Assembly (NCBI GenBank): GCA_026391455.1
Contig: JAPLEH010000017.1
Span: 118,258-182,257 of the forward strand
DNA from: Bacteroidota bacterium
GTDB taxonomy: Bacteria; Bacteroidota; Bacteroidia; Chitinophagales; Chitinophagaceae
Direction: 5' to 3'
DNA length: 64,000 nt
Shown: piece after piece, positions 45,629 through 53,598 of the stretch
How positions within the stretch are numbered: the first letter of the stretch is position 1
Layout of the letters: each line of letters opens with the position of its first letter
Made by a program: the position numbers and the translations under genes
The notes under the pieces: generated by a model
What the model was told of the DNA's origin: nothing
Seen by the model: the letters and a program-made list of their open reading frames with translations, nothing else
The model's database searches: none

Positions 45629-47023
45629 ATGAAAAAAACAATCCTGATACTGGCCGTTTTTCTCTTTATGAAAACAGTCTCCGCTCAAAACGAATTGTAC
45701 AGCAATGGTACCACGTTACAGATCAACCCAAGTTGTATCGTGCAGGTGAATGGTGCAATGGTGATAAAAACCGGCAGCACACTTACCAACAACGGCACCA
45801 TCACCGTAACCGGAAACATGACCAACGAAGTGGCCGGCGCTTTTAACAGCGGCACCCTGGAGTTCAAAGGCAGTACAGCTCAAACACTGAGTGGTACTGC
45901 AACCTACAGTGCAAAAAATGTACTGATCAATAATGCAGCCGGTGTTACGTTGAACACCCGCCTGAGCGTAGATGGTGTATGCACATTTACCAACGGTATT
46001 GTGACTGCCAGCACGCCTGCCACCCCTTTATTGTTTACTGCCACCGGCTTTCATACCGGTGCAGCAGATGCCAGCCATGTAAATGGGTATGTTGTGAAAG
46101 AAGGAACCGGCACATTTACCTACCCGGTGGGTAATGGTATCCGGTATCAGAAAACGGATGTCAATCTCACGGCCAATGGTACCGGGATGCAGGTGCGGTA
46201 TAACGCAGGCAATGCAGGTACGGGCACTTTTACAGCTGGAGGTTCAGAGCCAACACAATTGGTAAGTTATAATACAAATGAGTATTGGGACATTACGCCG
46301 CTGAGTAGTGCAACAGGCACCGTAACCATTTTCTGGGATGGCTACAGGGACAGCTATCCAAATATGCTTTCCAATCGAAAAGTGGCCCACAAAACCGGCG
46401 GTACCTGGCTCAACGAGGGTACGGCTGCCACAGGATCCATCGCAGCTGGTAGTGTAACGAGCAACAGCATCAGCACCTGGAGTCCCTTTGCATTGGGCAG
46501 TATTGGCACTGTATTGCCGCTGCAATGGTTAGCGATGAGCGGTGCAATCAACAGCAACAAACAGGCGGTGCTATGCTTTAAAGTGCAGGAATCAAATGTG
46601 GCCGGCTATATGATTGAAAAAAGCAGTGATGGCAGAAACTTTACATCCATCGCCACCATCAGCAGCAAAGGCAATGGCGAAAACGCTTATCAGTTTACCG
46701 ATGCGGTTGCCCTTATTGGTAAACAATACTATCGTATCCGGCAAACAGATCAGGATGGCAGGTACAGTTATTCATCCATTATCACATTATCAAATCAGCA
46801 CATTATCACATTGGCTGTTTACCCCAATCCGGCGCATGATCTTCTGACTATCAGCGGTGCAATAGCCGGCACACAAATCACGCTTACGGATATCAGTGGG
46901 AGGGTGTTGCAACAAATGAATGTTACACAACAGGTATTTACGTTGGATATCAGCCGCTACAGCAATGGCGTGTATCTGTTAACAACCAGCGATGGAATGC
47001 GTCAACGAATAGTTAAGGAATAA
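45629..47023 (+). CDS. Exported beta-rich protein with T9SS sorting tail
   Basis: The 464 residues have a signal peptide (MKKTILILAVFLFMKTVSAQ). The N-terminal half is a beta-helix-like run of Thr/Asn-rich strands (VNGAMVIKTGSTLTNNGTIT... FKGSTAQTLSGTATYSAKNV). Around 300-385 there is an FN3/Ig-like unit (LQWLAMSGAINSNKQAVLCF...NAYQFTDAV...YYRIRQTDQDGRYSYSS), then the Por sorting tail (VYPNPAHDLLTISG ... GVYLLTTSDGM). It should reach the surface by T9SS. The last gene of the cluster, 97 bp after the collar gene and before a strong terminator. Confidence 0.82.
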   Translation: MKKTILILAVFLFMKTVSAQNELYSNGTTLQINPSCIVQVNGAMVIKTGSTLTNNGTITVTGNMTNEVAGAFNSGTLEFKGSTAQTLSGTATYSAKNVLINNAAGVTLNTRLSVDGVCTFTNGIVTASTPATPLLFTATGFHTGAADASHVNGYVVKEGTGTFTYPVGNGIRYQKTDVNLTANGTGMQVRYNAGNAGTGTFTAGGSEPTQLVSYNTNEYWDITPLSSATGTVTIFWDGYRDSYPNMLSNRKVAHKTGGTWLNEGTAATGSIAAGSVTSNSISTWSPFALGSIGTVLPLQWLAMSGAINSNKQAVLCFKVQESNVAGYMIEKSSDGRNFTSIATISSKGNGENAYQFTDAVALIGKQYYRIRQTDQDGRYSYSSIITLSNQHIITLAVYPNPAHDLLTISGAIAGTQITLTDISGRVLQQMNVTQQVFTLDISRYSNGVYLLTTSDGMRQRIVKE

Positions 47024-47059
47024 AGGAGGTTCACTTTTGATTTAATGGTTTATTAGGTG

Positions 47060-47088
47060 CCGCCCTGTTTTTACAGGGCGGTTTTTTT
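47060..47088 (+). terminator. Terminator of the surface-protein cluster
   Basis: CCGCCCTGT pairs with ACAGGGCGG around a 4-nt loop, followed by seven T. It lies 36 bp after the stop at 47023. Confidence 0.9.
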
Positions 47089-47226
47089 ATGATGGTACTG
47101 AAGCGATAAATGAAGTCTCTACCCTTGTGAGGTAAAGCCTGTATAGTAGAACTGCTGCGGATGGAGCCTTTTTTTGTTTGGGTGCAACGATGCAGCATTA
47201 ATGGTTGTCAATAAAAAAAAATTGCC

Positions 47227-47565
47227 ATGAAAGCTCGTATGATCAGTTTGTCCGTAATTGCCATCCTGCTCTTTTCCTGCGAAAGGGATATAAAAATAGG
47301 CGACAAATATGTTACCCTTTCCCGTAAGCAAACCTATTGCGCCGACCCCTGGCCCATGGCAGCCAGCGACAGCCTCACGCTGGAGAATGTAAAAGCCTAT
47401 ATCAATGCAAACAACCTCTATATCGCAGACCTGACCATCCGGCTTGATACTGCCCCCGATCTATGCGCGGCCTGCTTCTGCAAAACGGGTAAGACCATTT
47501 ATGTAAGCACCCTATATTCCGATACGATGGTGGCCCGGTATGGGCGGATTGGGTTTACGCAGTAA
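47227..47565 (+). CDS. Small hypothetical lipoprotein
   Basis: The 112 residues have a lipoprotein signal (MISLSVIAILLFSCERD). The rest contains CADPWP and CAACFCKTGKTIYV, so up to four further Cys could form disulfides or bind metal. Its C-terminal half starts DSLTLENVKAYINANNLYI. Not recognised. A single gene followed by repeats. Confidence 0.65.
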   Translation: MKARMISLSVIAILLFSCERDIKIGDKYVTLSRKQTYCADPWPMAASDSLTLENVKAYINANNLYIADLTIRLDTAPDLCAACFCKTGKTIYVSTLYSDTMVARYGRIGFTQ

Positions 47566-47775
47566 GGTGAGAGGTTGCATAGGTTTCATAGGTTTAATAG
47601 GTTCCATAGGTTATTGGGACCCGCTGCCTGAGCGTAGCCGAAGGCAGGTTGCATAGGTTCAATAGGTTCAATAAGTTCCATAGGTTATTGGAACCCGCTG
47701 CCTGAGCGTAGCCGAAGTCTGCTGCCTGAGCGTAGCCGAAGGCAGCTCCCGCTGTGCGGGACTTGCAGTCCCGCA
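47566..47775 (+). repeat. Composite repeats: ATAGGTT units and CTGCCTGAGCGTAGCCGAAGGC hairpins
   Basis: ATAGGTT(t/c)(c/a)-type units recur between 47578 and 47690. Embedded among them, CTGCCTGAGCGTAGCCGAAG followed by GCAG or TC occurs three times (near 47628, 47699, 47722), in a form that could fold as a small hairpin. At about 47752-47776 TGCGGGACTTGCAGTCCCGCA is another perfect hairpin. The first two families also occur elsewhere in the window or in related genomes. Confidence 0.72.
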
Positions 47776-47910
47776 CGAATATTCTATTGCCTTTGGCAAT
47801 GGAAACAATCCCCTCACTATCTGCGTTTTTGATCTTGCATTACTTGCAAATAAGGGAAGCACAGTAGCATTTTCAGGTATGGGGAAAATGAAGACCGGTT
47901 ACGCTTTTGC

Positions 47911-47918
47911 TATATTTG
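47911..47918 (+). promoter_or_regulatory. -7 box before the gene at 47929
   Basis: TATATTTG matches TAnnTTTG exactly and ends 10 bp before the ATG at 47929. No clear -33 box. Confidence 0.45.
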
Positions 47919-47928
47919 TCAGTAAAGG

Positions 47929-48597
47929 ATGTTCAGGTCAATCATTATAGCTGTATTGTTAATTCCGCTTTTGCAGGTGAATGCATTTGCACAGGCGGGT
48001 AATCTGTTGCAGAAAGGGCAGAAACTTTATATTGGTGAGATTCGCGGTATGACAGAAGGAGAATTCAAAAAGCAACCATTCTATGGGAATGATTTCGGGT
48101 TGCCACCCATTACGAAAAGCAGTAACCTTATTGAGATACGGTGTTATGAGTCCAGTGTAAATCTCGTCAATCATTGTACCATCCTTAGGTACGATACGGC
48201 TTTTTCCATATCCCGAAAAGTAATACAGTATCGTCCTTATGATACATCGAAATATGTATTAACAGAGTTGCAGCCTGTTGCAGCCATGAACCCGGATACG
48301 ATTTTCCGAAAAATGGTGGAGTTGGGTGTATTTTCTTTTTTGCCGGAGAAATACCGGGATAAAAAGCGGATGATCATAAACAGTAGAAACCAATTAGAGC
48401 CTTCCAGTAGATTGATAGGGGTCACCGATGGTATCAGCTACCGTATTGATATCAAAATAGGAGATACTTACAAATCTATATATACCAATAGTACAGAAAA
48501 AGTACAGGCTCCCGTTTTCCCGGATGATACCAACCTGCAGCGGAATGTAAAAGTAGCACTCATGCTGGAAGCAAAACCTGCGTTATTGGTAAAATAA
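47929..48597 (+). CDS. Hypothetical exported protein
   Basis: The 222 residues have a signal peptide (MFRSIIIAVLLIPLLQVNAFAQ). The mature part is mixed alpha/beta (GQKLYIGEIRGMTEGEFKK, VELGVFSFLPEKYRDKKR), with no cysteine framework and no sorting tail. Not recognised, although it may be a periplasmic or secreted protein peculiar to the lineage. Its own -7 box and the repeats on both sides argue for a separate transcription unit. Confidence 0.65.
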   Translation: MFRSIIIAVLLIPLLQVNAFAQAGNLLQKGQKLYIGEIRGMTEGEFKKQPFYGNDFGLPPITKSSNLIEIRCYESSVNLVNHCTILRYDTAFSISRKVIQYRPYDTSKYVLTELQPVAAMNPDTIFRKMVELGVFSFLPEKYRDKKRMIINSRNQLEPSSRLIGVTDGISYRIDIKIGDTYKSIYTNSTEKVQAPVFPDDTNLQRNVKVALMLEAKPALLVK

Positions 48598-48981
48598 GTA
48601 AGGCCAGCCCTGAGCCGCCTGCCCCTTTGGGGCGAGCTAACAGCTACAAGCTGCAAGAGACAAGCTGCGAGCCTTGAGCCGCCTGCCCCTTTGGGGCGAG
48701 CTGCTAGCAACAAGCTGCAAGAGACAAGCTGCAAGTAACCTACCTTCGCTAAAGCTACGGTTTACCTGCCATAATGAAATGAAGGTAGGCAGGCAGGCAA
48801 GAAACCAGCATCGAGTAACTAAGCAACCCGCAACTGTATTCAACCTACCTCCACTTCGTTACGGCAGGCAAGCCTATTAAACGTCTTGAACCTATTGAAC
48901 CTATGGAACTTCTTCAACCTTTGGAACCTTTTGAACCCGGCTGCTCTACGGTTTCCCGTACTACAACAATTTCCAAAACGC
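48598..48981. repeat. Repeat-rich intergenic region
   Basis: From 48603 to 48740 GAGCCGCCTGCCCCTTTGGG then GCGAGCT occurs twice, with CAAGCTGCAAGAGACAAGCT words between. At 48768-48795 CCTGCCATAATGAAATGAAG then GTAGGCAGGC repeats the element near 4737, and 48842-48870 holds it inverted (CCTACCTCCACTTCGTTACG then GCAGG). From 48880 to 48940 AACCTATTGAACCTATGGAA is the ATAGGTT family on the other strand. No gene is supported. Confidence 0.75.
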
Positions 48982-49212
48982 TTATTTTCCGTTCTGTACC
49001 GGGGGTGGCGTGATGGCCTCCAGCATACGCGCATAAAACAGGAATCGTTTTTCCAGTTCGAAGAGGGCGTATTTGCCATCGGCATCCAGTTTGCCACGTT
49101 GGGCTACATAAATGATGGCTTTACCGGTAGAGATGAGGTTGTCTACGATAAATAGGTCTTCATTGCCATCGAGCAGGGCTTCCATTACCTGTGCAGGGGT
49201 GGGGCGGGTCAT
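48982..49212 (-). CDS. Small conserved protein of unknown function
   Basis: The 76 residues (MTRPTPAQVMEALLDGNED ... FELEKRFLFYARMLEAI) have no signal peptide or TM segment. Composition and codon use look genic, and the antisense frames are poor. I recall similar short proteins in Chitinophagaceae but not their function. The 5' side contains the candidate structured RNA of 49272-49394, which could be part of its leader if transcribed on the minus strand. Confidence 0.6.
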   Translation of the reverse strand: MTRPTPAQVMEALLDGNEDLFIVDNLISTGKAIIYVAQRGKLDADGKYALFELEKRFLFYARMLEAITPPPVQNGK

Positions 49213-49271
49213 AGTGTAAGGGTATTTAACGGCAGAAAAAAATACGGTCCTGCCTGTCCCGTTGCGTTACA

Positions 49272-49394
49272 CCTACAGAGGCAGCAAGCCCATTACAGAC
49301 TTGCACGGGGGTGCAGAACCGTATTATCGGTAAAAAGTTGCAGGCATAAAAAAGCCCGCAACTTTGAGATGCAGGTACTACCTGTCTCTGTAGG
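49272..49394. ncRNA. Candidate structured RNA closed by a 13-bp stem (strand unresolved)
   Basis: CCTACAGAGGCAG (49272-49284) pairs with CTGTCTCTGTAGG (49382-49394) over 13 positions, with one G-U pair. Inside are local hairpins: GCAAG..CTTGC (49283-49303), ACCG tattat CGGT (49318-49331), AAAGTTGCAGGC..GCCCGCAACTTT (about 49334-49365) and CAGGT act ACCTG. A closed, branched ~123-nt structure like this suggests a non-coding RNA or leader; 6S-type RNA is one idea, not shown. It lacks SRP-RNA and tmRNA signatures. Confidence 0.35.
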
Positions 49395-49605
49395 AAATAA
49401 CGCGATGTAAATGTAGAGAATTAATTTATTCGGAATATAAAACTACGTAGAGAGATTTTGAAGAAATTTTTGGGGGTGAAAAATACCATGTTTTTGGTAT
49501 TTAGCTAGTGGGAATGAAGGATTACTTTGAGTAAGTGTAAGATACCATCTCATCGTTGATAGAATAAATTAATGAAGCATATTAAGCAACCTAAATCTTA
49601 AACAA
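49395..49605. other. AT-rich boundary region before the accessory operon
   Basis: Base composition drops here and stays low to about 58.1 kb. The palindrome CTACGTAG is at 49443-49450, and AAATACC..GGTATTT (49481-49502) forms a 7-bp stem about 105 bp before the operon start. It could be an operator or weak hairpin. No gene. Confidence 0.45.
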
Positions 49606-50523
49606 ATGGCATTACACAAAAAGAAAGTAGAGGTATTTGAATTAAGTATAACTTCAGATGAAGATTATCTTTTTGAAGATATACTTACAAGCGAAGATGT
49701 TGTTGAAATAGAACAATTTGTTGTAGGTAAGATCTCGTCTATAAAAATCTTAAAGAACGGGCAAAATGTTATAGTCGGGTTAGTCGAAACAACAAGAGAT
49801 AAAAATATTCCTCCCAAAAAGAACAGGCGGAGTAAAAAAGTTCAATCGCTGGGTTTAACAAGTGAAGAAGGTCTTGCCTATGCGAATGTTTTTTTGTATG
49901 AAAAAAAAAGAAAGTTATTGATGTATGAGGTAAATAAATTTGGATGTTATGTAAATCATTTTTTGGAGTTAATTTACAAGTGCTGCCGGGATGGAGAGAC
50001 CTATTCTAACTTTAACCTTGAAATTAATGCCTTGTTAAAAGCAAATGAGTATAAGCGTTTTTTACAGATGCGTTTTCATAAATCCTTAGAGGTTCAGATA
50101 GCTTATCCATCTGAAATAATTAAGGAGTATAAGCACAAAAAAGACGCCCTATGGAACCTTTGCAGTGAAGGTAAGGCAATGCATTCCGAAAGGGTGCATG
50201 CAAAATTTGAAGTAATGGTTCACGGAGGTGGAAATGGTTTAGCATCAAATAATCTAAAATCCTTAGTTGATCGAATAAGGGATGTAGCCAATGGGCCGAA
50301 TAGTCGTAATGTGGAGAAGCTAATTGTTGTTGGTTACGAGCGTGATAGCGATGACGGAGGCCTGCAGCCTATTGACTTAATAGCGGACAGGATGTTGAAG
50401 GAGATTGAACTTGACGAACCCAGGGATAATTCCGACCTATTAGAATGGCAAAGACAAAATCAAATCGAAAAGTTATATAAATCTTGTCTTGACGAATTTA
50501 AAGTTTTGAAAGGTAAGTTGTGA
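49606..50523 (+). CDS. Accessory protein of unknown function, first gene of a three-gene overlapping operon
   Basis: This 305-residue protein is probably cytoplasmic, with no signal or TM helices. It starts KKKVEVFELSIT and continues with VVGKISSIKILKNGQNVIVG, GLAYANVFLYEKKRKLLMYE and a C-terminal DLIADRMLKEIELDEPRDN. The layout (strand, 'FLY...LLMYE', helical middle, C-terminal beta) recalls unnamed defence-associated DUF proteins, but I cannot name the family. Its stop overlaps the next start in GTGA. Codon use is AT-rich as in the rest of the island. Confidence 0.7.
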   Translation: MALHKKKVEVFELSITSDEDYLFEDILTSEDVVEIEQFVVGKISSIKILKNGQNVIVGLVETTRDKNIPPKKNRRSKKVQSLGLTSEEGLAYANVFLYEKKRKLLMYEVNKFGCYVNHFLELIYKCCRDGETYSNFNLEINALLKANEYKRFLQMRFHKSLEVQIAYPSEIIKEYKHKKDALWNLCSEGKAMHSERVHAKFEVMVHGGGNGLASNNLKSLVDRIRDVANGPNSRNVEKLIVVGYERDSDDGGLQPIDLIADRMLKEIELDEPRDNSDLLEWQRQNQIEKLYKSCLDEFKVLKGKL

Positions 50524-50978
50524 AGACTCCAGCCTATTATATTGAAAAATTCATTGGCTTAGCAATTGGTATTTGTGGGATTTTGTTTGCATATAAATAT
50601 TGGGGCTTTTTTTCTTTTTTATGTAAGCCCAATTTTTTTGATAAGGTTATAACAATTTCTACAACTCTATTTGGCTTCCTTCTCACCGTTCTTACTTTGA
50701 TCGTTCAAAGTTCTAGCCCAATAATACAGGCAATGAAGCAATATGGAAGTTACAAGCGGTTAATTTTGTATAATAAAAGCATAGTACTACTTTCTGCAGT
50801 CATTTGTATAATCTCTTTGGTATTAAATTCTGCTGCTGAAATGATGATTGTCAACCATCCCGTTAGTTTAAAAACTTTCGCTATGATAAACTACGGCCTT
50901 TTTCTTTGGGCTATAGTTGATACCTTTATCTTTGTGATCATTTTTTATCGCATATTAATTTCAGAAACTAAGTCATGA
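50520..50978 (+). CDS. Four-TM membrane protein (middle gene of operon)
   Basis: The 152 residues start with GTG, overlapping the previous stop by 4 bp (GTGA). Four helices at about 10-30, 44-66, 86-104 and 118-147 leave short loops; the only larger loop is SSSPIIQAMKQYGSYKRLIL between TM2 and TM3. No known domain. Tight coupling to both neighbours suggests a membrane-anchored complex or effector, as in several two- and three-gene defence systems. Confidence 0.72.
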   Translation: MKTPAYYIEKFIGLAIGICGILFAYKYWGFFSFLCKPNFFDKVITISTTLFGFLLTVLTLIVQSSSPIIQAMKQYGSYKRLILYNKSIVLLSAVICIISLVLNSAAEMMIVNHPVSLKTFAMINYGLFLWAIVDTFIFVIIFYRILISETKS

Positions 50979-52018
50979 ATTTCAGTAACGCAACATTAGA
51001 CAAAATGTTTGTTCATTTTGTCGGGAATAAAGTTCATAACGAAAATCTTGTTATTTCAAAGAAACAAGTAAATCTCAACGATTTACTTAGAGATAAATTG
51101 ACAAGTTACTTCCTTGGCAAGTTTAATACAATAAATGAGCAATATTCGTTTGCTCATCCATCAGGTTTGAAGTACAACGAAGTTTATGGTTTTTGCAAAG
51201 AAATTTTTTCTGGAGAAATTTCATTTCAAGCCGGTGCTACTGAGATCGCTAAGCATCTTTATGAGCAATCGGTTCATCCTAAGATTAATGCTGGTGAACT
51301 TTATATATGTTTTTTTAACAACTGTACAATTGATGAAGCTAAAGTAGATGGGATTGGTATTTTTAAGACAGAGAATAAAGCAGGCTTTTTCGAAGTAACT
51401 ACAGGACGTGAGAATTCCTCCGTCTTATATAAGGAAGGGGTAGATTTGAATAAGTTAGACAAGGGTTGTATTATATTGAACAAACATATTAGGGAAGGTT
51501 ATATTGTTTCAATTATCGATAACCAATCCAGAGGTGAACTTGCTCAATACTGGAAAGATGATTTTTTAAAAATAAAAGAAAGGTCAGATGAGTATCATTT
51601 TACCAAAAATTATTTGACTGTAGCAAAAGATTTTATTGTCAATCACATTGAAGGTGAGTTTGAAATTTCAAAGGCTGATAAATCGGATTTACTGAATAAA
51701 TCCCTTAACTACTTTAAGGAAAATTCAGAGTTTAATTCAAGTGACTTTGAATCTAAAGTTTTTGGAGATACTGCAATAATTGAATCTTTTCAAAAATTCG
51801 GATCGACTTATTTGGAAGATAAAAGTATTGAAATAGCAGACACTTTTAGCATTTCTCCGACTGCCGTTCGTAAACAATCAAGGATTTTTAAAAGCGTAAT
51901 TAAATTGGATAATAATTTTCATATTTATATACATGGGGATCGACAGTTAATAGAGCAAGGGTTTGATAAAAATTTGGGGAAAAAGTATTATAAGATTTAT
52001 TTTGATGCCGAATCATAA
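50975..52018 (+). CDS. NdpA/YejK-family nucleoid-associated protein
   Basis: The 347 residues match the 37-kDa nucleoid-associated family as found in Bacteroidota: FVGNKVHNENLVISK, HLYEQSVHPKINAGELYICFF near 90-110, GIGIFKTENKAGFFEV, AQYWKDDFLKIKERSDEYHF near 190 and EISKADKSDLLNKSLNYFKE with SVIKLDNNFHIYIHGDRQLI near the end. The family binds the nucleoid or DNA. It overlaps the four-TM gene by 4 bp (ATGA), so here the protein is tied to an accessory operon instead of standing alone. Confidence 0.85.
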   Translation: MNFSNATLDKMFVHFVGNKVHNENLVISKKQVNLNDLLRDKLTSYFLGKFNTINEQYSFAHPSGLKYNEVYGFCKEIFSGEISFQAGATEIAKHLYEQSVHPKINAGELYICFFNNCTIDEAKVDGIGIFKTENKAGFFEVTTGRENSSVLYKEGVDLNKLDKGCIILNKHIREGYIVSIIDNQSRGELAQYWKDDFLKIKERSDEYHFTKNYLTVAKDFIVNHIEGEFEISKADKSDLLNKSLNYFKENSEFNSSDFESKVFGDTAIIESFQKFGSTYLEDKSIEIADTFSISPTAVRKQSRIFKSVIKLDNNFHIYIHGDRQLIEQGFDKNLGKKYYKIYFDAES

Positions 52019-52359
52019 GCTTTGACACTTTTCTATACAGTAAAAATTAATTTCTACTGAAATTTCAGAAGAAATTCAAAATGCAGTAGTAATAGAGTGT
52101 CTTTTTGCGTTAATTTTTAAATGTGATATACCAGTTCAGAATTTTGGCAATATCTCATTTAAATCTTCTAAATTTAGACAATTATTTCCTCGAACTTTAG
52201 GCACATTCATTATTCAAAAGTGATGGCTCCAGTTTCTATTTACCTTGACAATTCGCGTAATTCAAAATCTATTGAAGTGTGGTCCCTAATCAATAAATAA
52301 AAAAATCATATTGAAAGACGCTTATTTTTCCTTAGCTTAGTATAATCCAATTTTATAAC
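52019..52359. other. AT-rich intergenic region, nothing recognised
   Basis: The 341 bp have no ORF with family features and no clear hairpin or promoter. It separates the NdpA operon from the amidohydrolase. Confidence 0.5.
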
Positions 52360-53574
52360 ATGTCTTCAGATAATATTTGTACTCAAGTACAACATAAAGC
52401 ATTAACCTATCTCCCCGATACTATACGTATACGAAGGCATTTGCATATGTATCCAGAACTGAGCTATAAAGAAAAAGAAACATGTTTGTATATTGGAAAG
52501 CAACTGGAAGATTGGGGAATTCCCTTTAAAACAGTGGATGGAATTGGTATAATTGCGGATATAGGTTCAGGTGTTGATAAAAGTCGGACATTTGTTTTTA
52601 GGAGTGATCATGATGGTTTACCTATTCAAGAAAGAAACTTATTAGATTTTCGGAGTACAATTTCTGGAGTATCTCATATGTGTGGCCATGATGCCCATAC
52701 TGCATGCAACCTTACTAGTGCACGTATTTTAAATGATTTAAAGAACCAGATTCCTGGTTTAGTCCGGTTTGTTTTTCAGCCGGGTGAAGAATTGGTACTT
52801 CCTGACGGTACAAGCGGAGCCGGCATTATGATTGAGGCCGGTGCATTAGAAAACCCTCAGGTTCGTGGGGCAATTGCACAGCATGTGAATCCAATGATAC
52901 CTTCTGGTAAGATAGCAGTACCTATGGGTCAGGCAATGGCTTCTGTTGATAAGCTCATTATTCAAATTAAAGGGAAAGGTGGCCATGCTGCCATGCCAGA
53001 GAACTGTATTGACCCAATAGCTATTTCTTCCTTTCTGCTTAATTCGTTCATGTCGATAAAAGCAAGAATGATCTCTTCTCAAGAGGCTTTTGTACTCTCT
53101 TTTGGTAAAATTGCAGGTGGTGATCAATATAATATTATTCCGGATTCAGTCGAAATTTTAGGCACTTTGCGAACTTTAAATGAACAAGTACGCCAGGATG
53201 TAAAAAGACTCATCCATCAAATTGCTGGAGGGATAGCATCTTCCTTCAGCGCAAGTATTACCGTTGAATTTGAAAAGGGCCCACCATCATTAATCAACGA
53301 CACTTCTTTAAGCTCTTTTGTTCGGGATTCAGCAAGAGATTACATGGGAGATGATAATGTAATGGAAGTTGGCCCCGCTATGACAGGGGAGGACTTTGCT
53401 TTCTTTTCAAACAAGATAAGTTCCTGTTTTTATTGGTTAGGAGTAAGAAATGAATCAAAAGGAATCGTAAATGGTTTGCATAGTGATGTTATGGATATAG
53501 ATGAAGCATCACTTGAGATTGGCTCTGGGTTATTTGCTTATTTGGCATTTAAGTTACAGCATACCACATTGTAG
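52360..53574 (+). CDS. M20D-family amidohydrolase (N-acyl amino acid/hippurate hydrolase-like)
   Basis: The 404 residues match dizinc M20D peptidases. RRHLHMYPELSYKEKET near 26, VSHMCGHDAHTACN with His110-Asp111, VFQPGEELVLPDGTSGAGIM near 140, a dimerisation domain near 180-290, and AMTGEDFAFF near 345. Normally such enzymes hydrolyse N-acyl amino acids or indole conjugates. No signal peptide. AT-rich, and followed after 24 bp by a membrane protein gene with which it may form an operon. Its presence in the accessory island is unexpected. Confidence 0.9.
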   Translation: MSSDNICTQVQHKALTYLPDTIRIRRHLHMYPELSYKEKETCLYIGKQLEDWGIPFKTVDGIGIIADIGSGVDKSRTFVFRSDHDGLPIQERNLLDFRSTISGVSHMCGHDAHTACNLTSARILNDLKNQIPGLVRFVFQPGEELVLPDGTSGAGIMIEAGALENPQVRGAIAQHVNPMIPSGKIAVPMGQAMASVDKLIIQIKGKGGHAAMPENCIDPIAISSFLLNSFMSIKARMISSQEAFVLSFGKIAGGDQYNIIPDSVEILGTLRTLNEQVRQDVKRLIHQIAGGIASSFSASITVEFEKGPPSLINDTSLSSFVRDSARDYMGDDNVMEVGPAMTGEDFAFFSNKISSCFYWLGVRNESKGIVNGLHSDVMDIDEASLEIGSGLFAYLAFKLQHTTL

Positions 53575-53598
53575 TCATCTATACAAAACAAAACAAAC

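Noticed and set aside
49272-49394. SRP RNA or tmRNA
   Set aside because: It lacks the conserved GGAAGGAAGCAGC-type SRP loop and the tRNA-like ends of tmRNA.
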